Shown: positions 16,453-25,242 of the stretch, one piece after another
How the letters are laid out: the number at the start of each line of letters is the position of its first letter
How positions within the stretch are numbered: position 1 is the first letter of the stretch
Source: Planctomicrobium piriforme
GTDB lineage: Bacteria > Planctomycetota > Planctomycetia > Pirellulales > UBA1268
Reading direction: 5' to 3'
DNA length: 52,537 nt
NCBI GenBank assembly: GCA_945861585.1
Contig: CAMAVC010000011.1
Span: 1 to 52,537 of the forward strand
The notes under the pieces: generated by a model
The model's input: the letters and a program-made list of their open reading frames with translations, nothing else
Database searches by the model: none
Told to the model about the DNA's origin: nothing
Position numbers and translations under genes: made by a program

Positions 16453-17700
16453 TCAATCCGGCGCGCTACCGGCGGTGCGCTCGGTGCGACCCACGTCCGG
16501 GAACGTGTGCCCGAGCTTCTCCCGCTTTGTGGCGAGGTAGCGCTCGTTGAACTCGTGCACCGGCGGCAGGATCGGCACCTGGTCGATCACTTCCAGATCG
16601 AAGCCTCCATAGATGAAGGCGTCGGTCTTCTTGGGATTGTTGGTCAGCAGCCGCACCTGCCGGAGGCCGAGATCCTTGAGCAATTGGATGCCGACACCAT
16701 AGTCGCGGGCGTCGGCCTTGTAGCCGAGGGCCAGATTGGCCTCGACGGTGTCGAGGCCCTGGTCTTGGAGCTGGTAGGCGCGGATCTTCTCGACGAGGCC
16801 GATGCCGCGGCCCTCCTGCGGCAGGTAGACGAGCACGCCCGCCCCCTCCCGGCCGATCATGTCGAGCGCCATGTGCAGTTGATCGCCGCAATCGCACCGC
16901 AGGCTGTCGAGCAGGTCGCCGGTGAAGCACGACGAGTGGAGCCGCACGAGCGGCGCGGCCACGCTCGCGAGGTCGCCCATCACGAGCACGATCGGCTGCT
17001 GGGGCTCGAACTTCACGCCGTAGGCGATCACGCGAAAGCGGCCCCACTTCGTGGGCAGGTCGGCCTCCGCGATCCGCTCCACGAGTTTCTCGCGGGTGCG
17101 CCGGTGGCGGATCAGTTCTTCGATCGTGATGATCTCGAACGCGTGCTCGCGGGCGAGCGCGAAGAGCGCGTCGCGGTCGGCGCGATTCCCCGACTCGTCG
17201 AGGATCTCACAGAGCACGCCGGCGGGTTGCAGGCCCGCCATGCGGGCGAGGTCGACGGCCGCCTCGGTATGGCCGGCCCGGCGGAGCACGCCCCCCTCCT
17301 TGGCCACGAGCGGAAAGAGATGCCCGGGCCGCACGAAGTCGGTCGGGCGGCTGGCGGGGTCGAGCAGCGCGAGGATCGTCGTGGCCCGTTCGGCGGCGGT
17401 GATGCCGGTGCGGGCCGTGACGTGGTCGACGGGCACGGTGAACGCGGTGCCCAGCGGGGTCGAGTTGGTCTCGACCATCATCGGCAGTTCGAGCCGCTGG
17501 GCCGCGTCCGGCAGAATCGGCATGCAGACCTGGCCGCGGCCGTGCCGGATCATGAAGTTCACGATCTCGGTGGTCGCCTTCTCGGCGGCACACACGAAAT
17601 CCCCCTCGTTCTCCCGGTCTTCGGCATCGACGACGATCACCATCTCGCCGCGCCGGATGGCGGCGACAGCGGCCTCGATCGTGGAGAAGCGGTTGGGCAT
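16453..17700 (-). CDS. ribBA: Bifunctional 3,4-dihydroxy-2-butanone-4-phosphate synthase / GTP cyclohydrolase II
   Basis: 415 residues. The N-terminal half (RGEMVIVVDAEDRENEGD, then HTEAAVDLARMAG) is RibB, which makes the four-carbon unit from ribulose 5-phosphate. The C-terminal half is RibA: LHSSCFTGDLLDSLRCDCGD holds the three zinc Cys residues, and YLPQEGRGIGLVEKIRAY the GTP site. Both activities feed riboflavin synthesis in the cytoplasm. Start at 17700 follows from the standard RibB N-terminus; the longer opening runs into the divergent gene. No FMN riboswitch is visible in the 78-bp divergent gap. Confidence 0.95.
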   Translation of the reverse strand: MPNRFSTIEAAVAAIRRGEMVIVVDAEDRENEGDFVCAAEKATTEIVNFMIRHGRGQVCMPILPDAAQRLELPMMVETNSTPLGTAFTVPVDHVTARTGITAAERATTILALLDPASRPTDFVRPGHLFPLVAKEGGVLRRAGHTEAAVDLARMAGLQPAGVLCEILDESGNRADRDALFALAREHAFEIITIEELIRHRRTREKLVERIAEADLPTKWGRFRVIAYGVKFEPQQPIVLVMGDLASVAAPLVRLHSSCFTGDLLDSLRCDCGDQLHMALDMIGREGAGVLVYLPQEGRGIGLVEKIRAYQLQDQGLDTVEANLALGYKADARDYGVGIQLLKDLGLRQVRLLTNNPKKTDAFIYGGFDLEVIDQVPILPPVHEFNERYLATKREKLGHTFPDVGRTERTAGSAPD

Positions 17701-17778
17701 CGGTCGTTTGATTATAGGATGGATTCGCGGCCGCCCAGCGGCGTGGACCGCCCACCACCCGAAAACCAGGCTCGCCCC

Positions 17779-18633
17779 ATGCTCGACCGTGAGGAATACA
17801 TCGAACAGGCCTACCTGTTTCGGGTGCTCGCCGAGCGGATCACCGCCGGTATCGCCGCCCAGGAGGCCCTCTCGTCGATCGGCCAGGAGGTGCTCGCCAC
17901 CTCGAAACTGCCGATGGCGATCGACTATCTCGTGGGGGAACTCAAGCTCGTCGGCACGCTCTCGACGGCGATGTCGCGCCTGCCCCACTACTTCAGCGCC
18001 TTTCAGACATTCATCATGTGGCAGGCCGAGGAGGAGGGCGGGCGGTTCGACATCCGCACGGCCCTGGCGATTCTCGAGCGTGAGGCGGCCTATCGGGCGG
18101 AGCACGCCACGCCGCAGGGGCTGTTCCTCTACCGCTTCGAGTGCCTGTCGCGCAACAGGCTCGACTACTCGCTCGGCCTGGCAGCGGTGGCCGACGATGG
18201 GCTGTTCGATCCCGAGTGGCAGACGTGGATCGCCACGGTGGGCCGACAGGTGGGGCTCATCGATCTCGCGGATCTCGTCTATGTGCGCAGCCCCGAGTAT
18301 TGGCGGCTCGAAAAGCGCGACGCCCTCTCCCGCGGCCTGGCCGACACGGGGCCCGACCGCGTGATTCTGTTCGGTGAGAAAGAGGGCCGGATCGCGCGGG
18401 CCAATCGCGGCAAGGATCCGCTCTTCTTCTTCGCCGCGCTCCAGCGGCAGCTCGGCTATCCACTCGTGCCACGGCCGCAGCCGGTCACGCCCTCCGAAGA
18501 AAGCCCGGCCCTGCTCGCGCGGCGGCTCGAGCGGCTCGAGATGCGCGTGAAGCTCCTCGAGGAGGAAGCGAAGGGTGGCATCGACCTCTCGCGGTTCGAT
18601 CCCAAAAACTTTCCGCCGGCAGCGGGGGAGTGA
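17779..18633 (+). CDS. Conserved protein of unknown function
   Basis: 284 residues with start at 17779; an upstream in-frame ATG at 17719 adds a Pro-rich 20 residues without a ribosome binding site. Soluble and rich in helices; two halves resemble each other weakly (YFSAFQTFIMWQAEEEGGR, DIRTALAILEREAAYRAEH). A C-terminal coiled coil (about 240-262, ARRLERLEMRVKLLEEEAK) precedes a short tail. I do not recognise a family. It diverges from ribBA and its stop overlaps the glycerate kinase start (TGATG), so the two are co-translated. Confidence 0.7.
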   Translation: MLDREEYIEQAYLFRVLAERITAGIAAQEALSSIGQEVLATSKLPMAIDYLVGELKLVGTLSTAMSRLPHYFSAFQTFIMWQAEEEGGRFDIRTALAILEREAAYRAEHATPQGLFLYRFECLSRNRLDYSLGLAAVADDGLFDPEWQTWIATVGRQVGLIDLADLVYVRSPEYWRLEKRDALSRGLADTGPDRVILFGEKEGRIARANRGKDPLFFFAALQRQLGYPLVPRPQPVTPSEESPALLARRLERLEMRVKLLEEEAKGGIDLSRFDPKNFPPAAGE

Positions 18634-19862
18634 TGGAGGTTCTGCGGCGCGATGCCGAGGCGATCTGGTCGGCGGCGCTTCGGGCTATCGCCCCCGAACG
18701 GCTTGTGGCTGGCTGCGCTCCGGCGCTGCGCGATGCCGTCGCTGCGGCGGAGCGCGTGGTCGTGGTCGGCGGCGGCAAGGCTGCCGCGGGCATGGCGGCC
18801 GGGATCGAAGCGGTGCTCGGCCCCGATATGCTCGAGCGGCACGACGTGCGCGGGCTCGTGAGCGTGCCGGAGGGATGCGGCCGCGTGCTCGGGCGGATCG
18901 AGGTGCGCGAGACGCGGCCTGCGGGGGCGAATCTGCCCACGCCCGCCGTCGTGGAGGCGACGCGCGAGATGCTCGCGCTCGTCGGCGCACTCGGGCCCCG
19001 CGACCTCGTGCTTGCGGTGATCACCGGCGGTGGGTCGGCGCTCGTCGCGGCGCCGCGTGAGGGCGTGACGCTCGCAGAGAAGATCGCCTGCACCCGTGCG
19101 CTCTCCGAGGCCGGGGCCGACATCGCCACGCTCAACGCGGCCCGCCGCGAGCTGAGCCTCGTGAAGGGGGGCGGGCTCGCGCGAGCCTGCGGCGCCGGCC
19201 GTCTTGTGGCCCTCGTGCTCTCCGACGTCATCGGCAGCGACCTGGCCGTGATCGCCTCGGGGCCGTGCCACACGCCGACCGCCGTCGCGGGAGCGTGGAC
19301 TACGCCGCGTGGCTGCCGCGTGGAGCATGCGATCGTGGGCGACAACACGACGGCCGTCGAAGCGGCTGCGGCGGCGGCCTGGAGCCTGGGCTACGAAGTG
19401 GCGATCGACACGGCCACCGACGGCGAGCCAGCCGAGGCTGTGGGCCGCCGGCTCGCCCTCCGTGGCCTCGAACGGCTGGCGGAGGCGGCCCGCGATGGGC
19501 GCATGCGGGCGGTGATCGCGGGCGGCGAAGCGATCGTGCGCGTGCCAGCCGACCACGGCGTCGGTGGCCGCAACCAGCAGGCGGCGCTTGCCGCGCTCGG
19601 CGAGGCGCGGGCGCGAAGCGGTGCCTGGCCTCAGGGCCTGCTCGTGGCAAGCATCGGCACCGACGGCGAAGACGGTCCGACCGACGCCGCGGGCGGCCTC
19701 ATCGACGAGGCAGTCGCGGTGTCGATCGATGAGGCGGCGCTCACGGCAGCGCTCGCTCGCTGCGACGCCTATCCCCTGCTCACGAAAGCCGGCGGCCTCA
19801 TCCGCACGGGTCCCACGGGCACGAACGTGGCCGATCTCCGGATCGTGCTCGCGCAGCCGTAG
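18633..19862 (+). CDS. Glycerate 2-kinase (DUF4147/MOFRL family)
   Basis: 409 residues. The N-terminal DUF4147 domain has VVVVGGGKAAAGMA and TPAVVEATREM, and the C-terminal MOFRL domain has SIGTDGEDGPTDAAGGLID. The family phosphorylates D-glycerate to 2-phosphoglycerate in glyoxylate and hydroxypyruvate use (GckA/TtuD type). The ATG at 18633 shares a base with the previous stop. It converges on a hydroxypyruvate-isomerase-like gene, which fits the same pathway: glyoxylate to tartronate semialdehyde or hydroxypyruvate to glycerate to 2-phosphoglycerate. Confidence 0.87.
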   Translation: MEVLRRDAEAIWSAALRAIAPERLVAGCAPALRDAVAAAERVVVVGGGKAAAGMAAGIEAVLGPDMLERHDVRGLVSVPEGCGRVLGRIEVRETRPAGANLPTPAVVEATREMLALVGALGPRDLVLAVITGGGSALVAAPREGVTLAEKIACTRALSEAGADIATLNAARRELSLVKGGGLARACGAGRLVALVLSDVIGSDLAVIASGPCHTPTAVAGAWTTPRGCRVEHAIVGDNTTAVEAAAAAAWSLGYEVAIDTATDGEPAEAVGRRLALRGLERLAEAARDGRMRAVIAGGEAIVRVPADHGVGGRNQQAALAALGEARARSGAWPQGLLVASIGTDGEDGPTDAAGGLIDEAVAVSIDEAALTAALARCDAYPLLTKAGGLIRTGPTGTNVADLRIVLAQP

Positions 19863-20131
19863 CGACGGCTCGGCATCGTGCCGCCCGTCGGGATAGCGGG
19901 CATCCTCTCGGCTCACGCCTCGGGCTTCCTCAGAGCGCCTTCGGCTGGTGTAAACCAAGCCCGCCGGGGCCATGGATGGGCAGTATTTCGCGCTGCGGCA
20001 TCCCTTCGGGCCTGCCTCGGCTTACGCGACCGCACGGCTGGAGGCCGTGCGTCGCAGGTCGAGGCAAACCTTGGCTTTGCCTCCGACCTGCCAAGCCCGC
20101 CGGGGCCATGGATGGCCCGGCGGGCGTATAT
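19863..20131. repeat. Convergent intergenic region with direct repeat and hairpins
   Basis: No coding sequence. A 25-bp sequence beginning CCAAGCCCGCCGGGGCCATG occurs twice (19955-19979 and 20091-20115). Between the copies are two strong hairpins: 20026-20055 (CGCACGGC/GCCGTGC stem) and 20054-20091 (GCAGGTCGAGGCAAA paired with 20076-20091, one bulge). The left edge (from 19901, GCATCCTCTCGGCTCACGCC) also occurs twice at 22143 and 22293. Location between converging genes makes a bidirectional terminator plausible. Confidence 0.7.
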
Positions 20132-21061
20132 TCAGACGTCGCAGAGGGCGACGGCCTGCTTGAGGCCGGCGAGGGCGTCGCGAGTGGGGATGAACTCCTG
20201 CCCCACGTAGCCCTGGTAGCCGATGTCGAGCAGCTTCCGCATCAAGGGCGGGTAGTTGATCTCCTGCGCGTCGTCGAGTTCGCCGCGGCCCGGGCAGCCG
20301 GCGGTGTGGATGTGGCCGATCACGTCCTTGCATTGCTCCACGCGCCGCATGAGATCGCCGTTCATCACCTGCACGTGGTAGAAGTCGAACAGCATCTTCA
20401 CGCGGGGCGAGCCGACGCGCCGCACGATGTTCGCCACGTAGTCGCAGTCGTCGCCCTGGTAGCCCGGGTGGCCCTTCATCGGGTGCGAGTCGTCGCGGGT
20501 GTTCAAGTGCTCGAGGCACAGCGTCACGCCCTTCTTCTCGGCGTGGCTGGCGATCTGCTTGAGGCCCTTCACGCAGTTGTCGGCGCCTTCCTCGAGCGAG
20601 ATCTCGCCGCTCTTCGGATTCTCGGCGTCGCGCCACTTGTAGCCCGTGAAGGCGATCACGCTCGGGAAGCCGGCGGCGGCCGAGGCGTCGATCATCTCCG
20701 TCGTGCGGGCGATCACCTCGGGCTGGTAGGCGGGGTTGTTGAAGCCCTTCATGAAGGGCGCCCCGGGCATGCCGTTGGGAGAGAGCGCGCAGACGAGGCC
20801 GTGCTTCTTGAGCGTCGGCCAGTCTTTCGGTTCAGCGAGTTCGATCGACTTGCAGCCGAGGTCCTTGGCCACCTGGCACATCTTCTCGATGTCCCACTTG
20901 TCGCCGGTGATTCCGTAGCACCAATAGACGAGCGACTGCTTGATCCGGCCCTTCATCGAAGAGTCTCCTTGCAAGGCGTGTGCGACGCGCACCTGCGGAA
21001 CCGCGGCGGCGATGCCGGCGGCTGACGCGAGGACGGTGCGGCGGGTGACTTCACTGGACAT
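20132..21061 (-). CDS. Hydroxypyruvate-isomerase-like TIM-barrel protein with Tat-type leader
   Basis: 309 residues from ATG 21061, beginning with a twin-arginine-type leader (TRRTVLASAAGIAAA). The barrel runs from about 37 to the end, with YWCYGITGD, CKSIELAEPKDWPTL, CLEHLNTRDD (metal Glu) and KMLFDFYHVQVMNGD, all close to Hyi/sugar-phosphate isomerase family motifs (xylose-isomerase-like superfamily). Hyi interconverts hydroxypyruvate and tartronate semialdehyde. A second start at 20956 has a perfect AAGGAG eight bases upstream and would give a leaderless 274-residue cytoplasmic form, whereas the 21061 start has no visible ribosome binding site. Either the leader is vestigial or both forms are made. 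Confidence 0.75.
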   Translation of the reverse strand: MSSEVTRRTVLASAAGIAAAVPQVRVAHALQGDSSMKGRIKQSLVYWCYGITGDKWDIEKMCQVAKDLGCKSIELAEPKDWPTLKKHGLVCALSPNGMPGAPFMKGFNNPAYQPEVIARTTEMIDASAAAGFPSVIAFTGYKWRDAENPKSGEISLEEGADNCVKGLKQIASHAEKKGVTLCLEHLNTRDDSHPMKGHPGYQGDDCDYVANIVRRVGSPRVKMLFDFYHVQVMNGDLMRRVEQCKDVIGHIHTAGCPGRGELDDAQEINYPPLMRKLLDIGYQGYVGQEFIPTRDALAGLKQAVALCDV

Positions 21062-21107
21062 GCGGGTACACTAGCACGACTCGTTCCCAGGGGAAAGCGG
21101 CTCGCCT

Positions 21108-22082
21108 ATGCCATCCATCAAGCGAATCCTCGTCACCGGCGGCGCCGGGTTTCTCGGCAGCCATCTCTGCGACCGTCTCGTGGAGATGGGGCACGACGTC
21201 ATCTGCGTCGACAACTTCTTCACGAGCCAGAAGACGAACGTCGCCCACCTGCTCGGCTGCGGCAATTTCGAGCTCCTCCGGCACGACGTGATCCACCCGC
21301 TCTGGCTCGAGGTCGACGAAATCTACAACTTCGCCTGCCCCGCCGCCCCCGGCCACTATCAATACAACCCCATCAAGACGATGAAGACGAGCGTGATGGG
21401 GGCGATCAACGTGCTCGGCATGGCGAAGCGCTGCCGGGCGAAGGTCTTGCAGGCGTCCACGAGCGAGGTCTACGGCGACCCCGAGGTGCACCCGCAGCCG
21501 GAGAGCTATCGCGGCGCGGTGAACCCGATCGGCCCGCGGGCCTGCTACGACGAGGGCAAGCGGGCGGCTGAGACGCTGTTCATGGATTATCACCGCGCCA
21601 ACGGTGTGAATATCCGCATCGTGCGGATCTTCAACACGTATGGCCCGCGGATGCATCCGTACGATGGCCGCGTGGTGTCGAACTTCATCCGGCAGGCGCT
21701 TGCCGGCGAGCCGATCACGATCTTCGGCACGGGCGGGCAGACCCGCAGCTTTTGCTACCGCGACGATCTCGTCGAAGGGATCATCCGGATGATGAACGGG
21801 CCGGACGACTTCGTGGGCCCGGTGAACATCGGCAATCCGGGCGAGTTCACGATCCGGCAGCTCGCCGAGCTCACGCTCGAGCTCTCCGGCTCGAAGTCGA
21901 AGCTCGTGGAGAAGCCGCTGCCTGTCGACGATCCGGAGCGGCGCCGGCCCGACATCACGCTCGCCAAGCAGAAGCTCGCGTGGGAGCCGAAGGTGGCATT
22001 GCGTGAGGGCCTCGCGAAGACGATCGAGTGGTTCCGCTCGGTGAAGATCAGCGACTACCGCGCCCCCACGCCTAACTACTAG
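21108..22082 (+). CDS. UDP-glucuronate decarboxylase (UDP-xylose synthase), SDR family
   Basis: 324 residues. NAD-binding GGAGFLG (11-17), substrate/catalytic region [16 protein letters not shown] and the YDEGK (Tyr147-x-x-x-Lys151) pair are those of extended SDR UXS enzymes; [10 protein letters not shown] and the [15 protein letters not shown] block also fit. It converts UDP-glucuronate to UDP-xylose in the cytoplasm for glycan synthesis. It diverges from the hydroxypyruvate-isomerase-like gene with 46 bp between. Confidence 0.9.
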   Translation: MPSIKRILVTGGAGFLGSHLCDRLVEMGHDVICVDNFFTSQKTNVAHLLGCGNFELLRHDVIHPLWLEVDEIYNFACPAAPGHYQYNPIKTMKTSVMGAINVLGMAKRCRAKVLQASTSEVYGDPEVHPQPESYRGAVNPIGPRACYDEGKRAAETLFMDYHRANGVNIRIVRIFNTYGPRMHPYDGRVVSNFIRQALAGEPITIFGTGGQTRSFCYRDDLVEGIIRMMNGPDDFVGPVNIGNPGEFTIRQLAELTLELSGSKSKLVEKPLPVDDPERRRPDITLAKQKLAWEPKVALREGLAKTIEWFRSVKISDYRAPTPNY

Positions 22083-22086
22083 CTTC

Positions 22087-22386
22087 ACGGCAAGGCTCGG
22101 CGTGAGGAAGCCCGAAGCGTGAGCTGAAGGGAGTCGCGGAGGGCATCCTCTCGGCTCACGCCTCGGGCTTCCGAGGCCTTCGCCGGCTGGTGCTTACCCG
22201 GCCCTCCGGGCCTGGCGCCGTTTGGTGAGCCTCCTTACGGCAAGGCTCGGCGTGAGGAAGCCCGAAGCGTGAGCTGAAGGGAGTCGCGGAGGGCATCCTC
22301 TCGGCTCACGCCTCGGGCTTCCGAGGCCTTCGCCGGCTGGTGCTTACCCGGCCCTCCCGGCCTGGCGCCGTTCGGTGAGTATCGTT
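22087..22386. repeat. 150-bp tandem duplication covering the vanZ 3' end
   Basis: Copy 1 (22087-22236) and copy 2 (22237-22386) are nearly identical and abut exactly. Each contains the inverted repeat GAAGCCCGAAGCGTGAGCTGA / TCGGCTCACGCCTCGGGCTTC. The last 13 codons and stop of vanZ lie in copy 2; copy 1 keeps a non-functional duplicate of the same end. It fills the gap between UDP-glucuronate decarboxylase and vanZ, which converge. Confidence 0.85.
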
Positions 22387-22784
22387 ACGGCAACAACGGC
22401 GCCGATGCCGAGGGCCAGGCCGATCACGTCGTAGACCCAGTCGAGCGGGTCGGCGGCGCGGCCGAAGAGGGGCTGCGTGGCTTCGTCGATCACGGCCCAG
22501 GCGGCGAGGCCGGCTACCAGAACCGGCGCCGTCCGGCCCACGAGCCGGCCGCGGCTGCGCAGCATGAGCGCGGCCAGGAGGCCGAGCAGCCCGTAGGCGA
22601 TGAAGTGGAGCAGTTTGTCGGAGGGGAGCCGCCCGCCGACGAGTTCCTCGGGCTTCGGATAGTGGGTCGCAAACACCAGCACGCCCGCGTAGGCGGCCGT
22701 GGCCAGCGCGATCAGCCGCCGCGGCCAGGCGCCGAAAGGCTCCTGAAACGCGTCTCTTTTTGGGCTTCGTTCGTTTCCGGCCAT
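22344..22784 (-). CDS. VanZ-family membrane protein
   Basis: 146 residues with four predicted membrane helices. LPSDKLLHFIAYGLLGLLAA (about 54-73) and the acidic DEATQPLFGRAADPLDWVYD (about 101-120) are the conserved VanZ-like blocks. VanZ gives low teicoplanin resistance in enterococci; other members have unknown membrane roles. The C-terminus lies in a tandem duplication, so it may have been altered recently. Divergent from the acyl carrier protein. Confidence 0.85.
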   Translation of the reverse strand: MAGNERSPKRDAFQEPFGAWPRRLIALATAAYAGVLVFATHYPKPEELVGGRLPSDKLLHFIAYGLLGLLAALMLRSRGRLVGRTAPVLVAGLAAWAVIDEATQPLFGRAADPLDWVYDVIGLALGIGAVVAVTILTERRQAGRAG

Positions 22785-22830
22785 CGGCTATTCTCCCGCC
22801 CCCACATTTCTCCCGGAGGCCCCGCATTCC

Positions 22831-23097
22831 ATGGACCGCAAGGAACTGTCCGCCGTCGTGCTCGAACTGCTCGAGAAGGAGACCGGAGAATCCTACCCGA
22901 CGCTCGATGACTCGACGTCCCTCCGTGAGGGGTTGAATCTCGACTCGCTCGACATGGCCGGCCTCGTGCTCCACATCGAGAGCCACTTCGGCGTCCAGAT
23001 CGAGACGGAGCTGCTCGAAGGGATCAACACCGTGGGCGACCTGCTCACGATGCTCGACGCCAAGATCGCCGCCAAGGCGGCGAAGAAGGCCGCCTGA
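22831..23097 (+). CDS. Acyl carrier protein
   Basis: 88 residues, the usual length plus an Ala/Lys-rich tail. The phosphopantetheine site is in GLNLDSLDMAGLV (Ser at about 38). GGAGG lies 11 bases upstream. It carries acyl groups for the ketosynthases that follow at 21 nt spacing, and is not the housekeeping acpP neighbourhood (no fabD/fabG/rpmF), so a dedicated carrier is likely. Confidence 0.88.
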   Translation: MDRKELSAVVLELLEKETGESYPTLDDSTSLREGLNLDSLDMAGLVLHIESHFGVQIETELLEGINTVGDLLTMLDAKIAAKAAKKAA

Positions 23098-23117
23098 CCC
23101 GCCGCTTCGAGGGCGCG

Positions 23118-23978
23118 ATGCACACGCTCCAGTTTCAGCCAGCCGCCGCGCCCGCGTGCGTCGTCGAGAGCCATGCGATCGTCGAGGTGCCGCTCACGGA
23201 GGTCCGGGCCCTGCGCGACGCCCCGAGCCCGGCCGGCGCTCCCGCGCTGCCGCCGCGGTTTCTGCGGCATTGCGACGAACACACGGTGGTGGGCGTGCGA
23301 GCGGTGCTCGACGCGATCGCCGCCATGCCCGAGCCCACGGCCTCATTTGCCCGGTATGGCGTGATCGGCGCCCCACTCCAGGCGGGCCGGATCTCGGCCG
23401 CCCAGACACTCTCGCAAGTCGCGAAGGCCGGTGGCATCGCCGTGTCGCCGCACATCGTGCCGCAGTGCTCGCTCCATGCGCTGGCCAGCGCCGTGAGCGT
23501 CGCCCTCGGGATGCACGGGCCGAACATCGGCACGAGCGGCGGCCCCGAGGCGCTCTCCGAAGGACTGTTCGCGGCCCTGTCGCTCGTACGCTCCGCCGGC
23601 TGCGACGGGCTGTGGCTCGTGTTCACCGAATGGGATGAGGAGCCCGTGCTCGACGACGCCGGCGCGCCCACGAACGACCCGCTCTGCCGCGCCGTGGCCA
23701 TGGCCATTCGGCCGCACACTGCCGCCGACACGGCCGCCGTCACACTCTCACTCGCCGCAGCCGACTCGCCGGCACCGCGCGACGCATCCGCAAACCCGCC
23801 GGGCTCGGCGCTCGCCACCTTCGCGTGGGCACTCGGCGCGTGCGCCGGTGGAGGCGCGATCGCCTCGTGGGTGCACGAGTGCCCGTGGGGTGCCGAGATC
23901 CGCATTGCAGCTTCTTCCGCCGCCGCCTGGGCCACGAGGCCGCAGGTGGCGGGGACCGCCCGGCGGGAGGCGGCCTGA
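23118..23978 (+). CDS. Ketosynthase-like protein (Ketoacyl-synt_2 type), no obvious active-site Cys
   Basis: 286 residues. The stretch YGVIGAPLQAGRISAAQTLS...SPHIVPQCSLHALASAVS and GMHGPNIGTSGGPEALSEGL resembles the N-terminal half of beta-ketoacyl synthases. The position of the nucleophile elbow reads TSGGPEAL, with no Cys, as in chain-length factors of type II polyketide synthases and the second ketosynthase of aryl polyene clusters. The C-terminal thiolase half is short or absent. It overlaps the next ketosynthase start (TGATG), so a heterodimer with it is likely. Function is inferred. Confidence 0.65.
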   Translation: MHTLQFQPAAAPACVVESHAIVEVPLTEVRALRDAPSPAGAPALPPRFLRHCDEHTVVGVRAVLDAIAAMPEPTASFARYGVIGAPLQAGRISAAQTLSQVAKAGGIAVSPHIVPQCSLHALASAVSVALGMHGPNIGTSGGPEALSEGLFAALSLVRSAGCDGLWLVFTEWDEEPVLDDAGAPTNDPLCRAVAMAIRPHTAADTAAVTLSLAAADSPAPRDASANPPGSALATFAWALGACAGGGAIASWVHECPWGAEIRIAASSAAAWATRPQVAGTARREAA

Positions 23979-25204
23979 TGGTGCCGACTCGTGCGTCCGA
24001 ACGCGCCGCCGTGATCACCGGCCTCGGTGTGGTGTCGCCGCTCGGCAACTCCTTCGCCGACGTGGCCGAAAGCCTTCTCGCCGGCCGTTCGGGAGTGCGT
24101 GAAATCGCCGCGGCAGCGGGGGCCCGCGAGGGCCGCCAGTTCGCGGCGCCGGTCATGTCGATTCCGCATCCGACCGCGCCAGGCTGCGACGATTTCGCAA
24201 GCCTCGGCCGGCTCGAGCAGCTCTGCCTGGCGCCCGCGGCGCTGGCCTTCGCCGACGCAGCGGTGGCAAACGTCGTGCGCCCGCAGCGGATCGGCATCGT
24301 GCTCGGGATCGGCGCCGAGCAGCTCAAGGCCTGGGAGCTCGACTTTCTCGCCGGTTGCAAGCGGGTGTTCGAGCCGCAGCGCACCGAGACGCTCGTGCGC
24401 AGGATCGCCCGCCGGCTCGGGATCGCCGGCCCGGCCGTCGCCGTGGCGGCGGCATGCGCCTCGAGCGGGTATGCGATGGCGCTCGGCCGCACATGGCTCG
24501 ACGCGGGCCAGGTCGACGCCTGCCTCGTGGGCGGGTGCGACATCCTGAGCCCGACGGCGATCGCGGCGTTTTACAACCTGCGGGCGCTCTCGCGCCGGTC
24601 TGACGATCCGCACAAGGCGTCGCGTCCGTTCGACCGCGACCGCGACGGCTTCGTGATGGCCGAAGGGGGCGCGTTCTTCATGCTCGAACGGCGGAGCGAG
24701 GCGGCGCGCCGCGGCGCGAAAGTCTACGGCGAGCTTGCCGGCGTCGGCATGTCGAGCGACGCGCATCATATGGTCACGCCCTGCAGCGATCCCACGGAAG
24801 CTGCCCGGGCGATCACGCTCGCGCTCGCCGATGCAGGCATCGAGCCGGCCGACGTCGACTATGTCAACGCCCACGCCGCCGGCACACCCGTCGGCGATGC
24901 AGCCGAGGCCGGTGCGATCCGACTGGCATTCGGTAAGGCTGCCGACACGATTCCCGTGAGCTCGACGAAGAGCATGTCGGGGCATCTCGTGAGCGGGGCC
25001 GCCGCCTTCGAGGCGGTGGCCTGCCTGGCCGCGATGCAGCGCGAGGCCGTGCCGCCCACCGTGAATCTCGACGCCGTCGACCCAGCCTGCACGCTCGACC
25101 ATGTGCCACACACGGCGCGGCCGCATCGCGTGCGGGTCGCCGCCAGCAACTCGTTCGGTTTTGGCGGTGCAAACCTATGCCTCGTGCTGCGCAAGGCCGC
25201 CTGA
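23978..25204 (+). CDS. Beta-ketoacyl-ACP synthase (FabF-like)
   Basis: 408 residues. Catalytic Cys160 in AAACASSGYAMALG, His299 in NAHAAGTPVGD, Lys331 and His336 in KSMSGHLVSGA are all present. The final Gly-rich block SNSFGFGGANLCLVLRK is typical. The second-position Ala in NAHAAGT instead of Gly-Thr is a small deviation. It condenses acyl and malonyl-ACP. Co-translated with the Cys-less partner upstream, making a KS/chain-length-factor-like pair. Confidence 0.88.
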   Translation: MVPTRASERAAVITGLGVVSPLGNSFADVAESLLAGRSGVREIAAAAGAREGRQFAAPVMSIPHPTAPGCDDFASLGRLEQLCLAPAALAFADAAVANVVRPQRIGIVLGIGAEQLKAWELDFLAGCKRVFEPQRTETLVRRIARRLGIAGPAVAVAAACASSGYAMALGRTWLDAGQVDACLVGGCDILSPTAIAAFYNLRALSRRSDDPHKASRPFDRDRDGFVMAEGGAFFMLERRSEAARRGAKVYGELAGVGMSSDAHHMVTPCSDPTEAARAITLALADAGIEPADVDYVNAHAAGTPVGDAAEAGAIRLAFGKAADTIPVSSTKSMSGHLVSGAAAFEAVACLAAMQREAVPPTVNLDAVDPACTLDHVPHTARPHRVRVAASNSFGFGGANLCLVLRKAA

Positions 25205-25242
25205 CAACTCATCCGTTTTCACTCTCCAAGGAGACGCTTCCG

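Noticed and set aside
23135-25126. Leftward 663-codon frame opposite the ketosynthases
   Set aside because: Shadow of genes with clear catalytic motifs on the forward strand.
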